Part shown: in pieces, positions 51,645 to 53,837 of the stretch | How the letters are laid out: each line of letters opens with the position of its first letter | Position numbering within the stretch: the stretch's first letter is position 1 | NCBI GenBank assembly: GCA_025360225.1 | Contig: JANYCN010000012.1 | Span: 1-53,837 of the forward strand | Length of the DNA stretch: 53,837 nucleotides | DNA from: Actinomycetes bacterium | Lineage (GTDB): Bacteria > Actinomycetota > Thermoleophilia > Gaiellales > F1-60-MAGs149 | Direction: 5' to 3' | Program-made: the position numbers and the translations under genes | The notes under the pieces: generated by a model | The model's database searches: none | Seen by the model: the letters and a program-made list of their open reading frames with translations, nothing else | What the model was told of the DNA's origin: nothing

Positions 51645-53615
51645 GATCGGCCCGAGCCCCGGCCACACGAACCAGGTGTACCGAACGCCCTTGTGCAGGA
51701 GCTTGCGTGGCACGGCGATCGCGCGCCTCGTCGGCCAACGATCGAGCACCTTCTTCCCGTTCGCGAACAGCTGCACGTTGTAGTACGTCGCGCCCTTGCT
51801 GGCGGCCCAGGAGAGGACGACGCGACCGTTCAGCTCGGAGCCGGCGAGAGGCGCGAGGCGCGAGGCCGGAACGAGGATCCGCAGCGCCGCCGTCGGCGTC
51901 GCGTTCGCGGCGCGATCGACGGCGAACACGACGTAGGCAAAGCGCGAGCCAGCCGCCTGGCGCGTCGCGAGCGATGCACCGAGGCCGCTGTACAGCACCT
52001 CGCCGTCGGTCGGTGTCGCCGGCGCGTGCCCGGCGTTGCGCACGACGACGACGCGGGCCAGGTCGGCGTCCGCCGGCGTCCGCCAGGAGAGCTTGATCGA
52101 GGCGCCGCGCACGCGCGAGGAGAGGCCAGCGGCGGCATGCGGCGGGGTGATGTCGGGCGTGACGACCGTGATCGATGCAGCCACCGAGCGGTTCCCAGCG
52201 AGGTCGACGGCCGCCACCTCGTACACGTACGACGTCGCATCCGCGGTCTGCAGGTCGGTCCAGGTCGTCTCGGTGGCGGCGAGGGCGGCGACCGGCTGGC
52301 CGTCGCGCACCACGGCGTAGCTGCCGACGCCGGAGAACGGTCCGCCCGGGGTGCGCGGCGCGTCAACTGCAGGAGCCCAGGTCAGCGCCACGTTGCGGGT
52401 GTGCGGCGCGATGAGGTCGCTGACGCTCGCCGGGCTCGCTGGCGCGGCCGTATCGACGAACACGGGGATCGCCGCGGACGGCGCTGAGAGGTGGAGGCCG
52501 TCGAAGGCCTCGATGGTGTAGTCGTGGCTGCCGTCGTCCGGCACCGTCGGGTCGGTGAAGCTCGTACCAACGACGGTGTTCGCGAGGACGACGCCGTCAC
52601 GCAGCACCCGGTAGGAGACGACGTCGCCCGACTCCGACGCTGACCAGCCGATCGCCGGCGCCGCGTGGAGGAACGTCGGTGCACCGACCGCGACGTGCGG
52701 CGCGACCGGCGCCGTGTTGTCGATCCGCACCCCGGTCGGCCCGACGATCATCGCGTCGTTGCCGGCGCGGTCGACGACGTGCACGCGGAAGGCGTAGCCG
52801 GCAGCGTCGTCGGCGGCCGTCGTGTGCCACAGGTAGGCGACGTCACGCGTGGCAGGGTCGGCGATCGATGCGAGCGTGCGGACGCTGACGAAGCCGTCCG
52901 TCGACGCCTCGAAGGTGGCGGTTGCGACGCCGCTGCCGGCGTCGTCGAGAGCGGCGGCGATGGTGACGTCACCGGCGTTGACGGAGTCCGGAACGGGCGC
53001 CGTGAACGTGCCGGTCGGCGGCGCGTTGTCGACCGTCACCGCGACCGGGCTCGTCGCCTCGTTGCCGACGGCATCGAGGGCGCGTGCTGCGATGGTGATC
53101 GGGCCATCGGAGACGCTCCGGCTCGACCAGACGGCGGTGTACAGGCCGTTCGTCGCGACGGCGGGAACGCTCGTCGCGCCAGCGAGAAACTCGACCGACA
53201 CGATGCCGCTCCCACCCGGATCAACAGCAGTCGCCTGGAGCGTCACGTCGCCAGCAACGAAGCCGCCAGCGAGCGGCATGCTGATCGCAACGGTCGGTGG
53301 TGTCGTGTCGACGCGCACGAGCGCCTCAGCAGAGGCGGTGCCGCCGGTCGGTGCGACGGCGTAACACCACATCCCGTCGATCGCCGTGAGGTCGTCGAAG
53401 AAGCTCACGCTGCCCGTTCCGACGACCGTCGCCCCTCCCAGCCGACAGGTGTCGCGGCTGCGCAGGACGACGTACCCAAGCCCGCTCGGTGAGCTGTCGG
53501 TCCACGTCAGGTGTGGCGCACGGGTCGGCGAGTCAACCTGGAGCGTGACGTCGGCAAGGGCCGGCGTCGCGGCGGCGAGGATCAGGGCGAGCGCGAACGT
53601 CCGGGAACGGGCCAC
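51588..53615 (-). CDS. Secreted FnIII/Ig-like repeat protein
   Basis: A 675-residue secreted protein with a signal peptide (about residues 1-21, ending ALA). About six beta-sandwich repeats follow. The earlier ones have a TTPPTVAISMP-type opening and ALDAVGNEAT segments as in bacterial Ig domains; the later ones are FnIII-like (VALTWAPAVDAP, IKLSWRTPADADLARVVV). The last module (NVQLFANGKKVL, YTWFVWPG) looks like a terminal carbohydrate- or wall-binding domain. No enzyme motif and no membrane anchor. GTG 53615 directly abuts GGAGG and lies inside a strong hairpin. Confidence 0.87.
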   Translation of the reverse strand: MARSRTFALALILAAATPALADVTLQVDSPTRAPHLTWTDSSPSGLGYVVLRSRDTCRLGGATVVGTGSVSFFDDLTAIDGMWCYAVAPTGGTASAEALVRVDTTPPTVAISMPLAGGFVAGDVTLQATAVDPGGSGIVSVEFLAGATSVPAVATNGLYTAVWSSRSVSDGPITIAARALDAVGNEATSPVAVTVDNAPPTGTFTAPVPDSVNAGDVTIAAALDDAGSGVATATFEASTDGFVSVRTLASIADPATRDVAYLWHTTAADDAAGYAFRVHVVDRAGNDAMIVGPTGVRIDNTAPVAPHVAVGAPTFLHAAPAIGWSASESGDVVSYRVLRDGVVLANTVVGTSFTDPTVPDDGSHDYTIEAFDGLHLSAPSAAIPVFVDTAAPASPASVSDLIAPHTRNVALTWAPAVDAPRTPGGPFSGVGSYAVVRDGQPVAALAATETTWTDLQTADATSYVYEVAAVDLAGNRSVAASITVVTPDITPPHAAAGLSSRVRGASIKLSWRTPADADLARVVVVRNAGHAPATPTDGEVLYSGLGASLATRQAAGSRFAYVVFAVDRAANATPTAALRILVPASRLAPLAGSELNGRVVLSWAASKGATYYNVQLFANGKKVLDRWPTRRAIAVPRKLLHKGVRYTWFVWPGLGPISARRYGAIVGQSAFTFLG

Positions 53616-53679
53616 CCTCCGGCATTCGCCGTCCGGTGGCCCGTTCCTGCCTCTTACCTGCCCATCAGGAGCCTGTCAA
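53604..53679 (-). promoter_or_regulatory. Promoter and 5' hairpin of the secreted FnIII/Ig gene
   Basis: On the minus strand, TTGACA (53674-53679), 17-nt spacer and TAAGAG (53651-53656) form a promoter with start point near 53644. The transcript would begin with a 13-bp perfect inverted repeat (53604-53616 and 53635-53647, 18-nt loop). The GTG start (53613-53615) is paired in the stem while GGAG is in the loop. The remaining sequence to 53837 shows nothing clear. Confidence 0.6.
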
Positions 53680-53837
53680 GAAGGCCCCTAGATGAAATGG
53701 CGTGGTCATCCGACTGCCTGGATCGTCCTGCGCTTGTCGGCTCTGCCACCCGTCGGGTGGCTACGCCGCTCAGCTCCGGCGACCGCGCCCCGGCCCGCTC
53801 TGCGTGCCGGATCGTGGGCTTCGCGGGAACGTCGCGC

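Overview
The window is high-GC DNA from what looks like a deep-branching actinomycete. I infer Actinomycetota, possibly class Thermoleophilia. The reasons are strong GC bias at third codon positions, many GTG/TTG starts, ATGA/GTGA gene overlaps, an actinobacterial-style type VII secretion (T7SS) locus, and secreted proteins built from cysteine-paired Ig-like repeats. No insertion sequence, prophage or CRISPR array is visible.

Region 1 (about 0.3-30.5 kb) is a large accessory locus for cell-surface work and secretion. A leftward gene train runs from 20449 to 822: PP2C phosphatase, FHA/zinc-ribbon protein, membrane Ser/Thr kinase, FHA-plus-HTH protein, a giant Ig/FnIII surface protein, MoxR ATPase, DUF58 protein, a transglutaminase-like membrane protein with no catalytic cysteine, and an FHA-fused FtsK/EccC-EssC-type ATPase. 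Rightward from the same divergent promoter region come a WXG100 protein, a long WXG-headed putative effector and an EspG-like chaperone. Facing them is a second leftward operon (30473 to 22571): a secreted Ig-repeat protein with a degenerate CHAP domain, a second membrane Ser/Thr kinase, a cutinase-family hydrolase, a second long WXG-headed protein and a second EspG-like protein. I read this as one composite system: EssC-like motor, EspG-like chaperones and paralogous WXG substrates under phospho-signalling (two kinases, one phosphatase, three FHA proteins). A shared dyad, GGGGA-N4-TCCCC, sits one base before the -35 box of both the WXG100 and the giant-surface-protein promoters. EccB/EccD/EccE and a mycosin protease are not in the window.

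Region 2 (30.6-42.7 kb) is mostly metabolic: a threonine-dehydratase-like enzyme, the AzlCD amino-acid exporter, a frameshifted OsmC relic, then a leftward train of sdhA, sdhB, an HdrB-like SdhE, tRNA-Ser, a small membrane protein, tRNA-Val and inorganic pyrophosphatase. In this train both tRNAs sit 3-4 nt from the next start codon. Isocitrate dehydrogenase diverges from a three-gene operon (FAD amine oxidase, AAC(3)-like acetyltransferase, DegT aminotransferase) that resembles a small amino-sugar/aminocyclitol pathway.

Region 3 (42.7-53.8 kb) carries a VapBC-type module, an ABC-F ATPase, an SRPBCC protein, a HipBA module, a DUF2200 protein, citrate synthase, a pabB-pabC-pabA folate operon and a secreted FnIII/Ig protein whose start codon lies in a 13-bp perfect hairpin. 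Several genes (PP2C, icd, the FAD oxidase, citrate synthase, vapB) have a -10-like hexamer 6-7 nt before the start codon, which suggests leaderless mRNAs.
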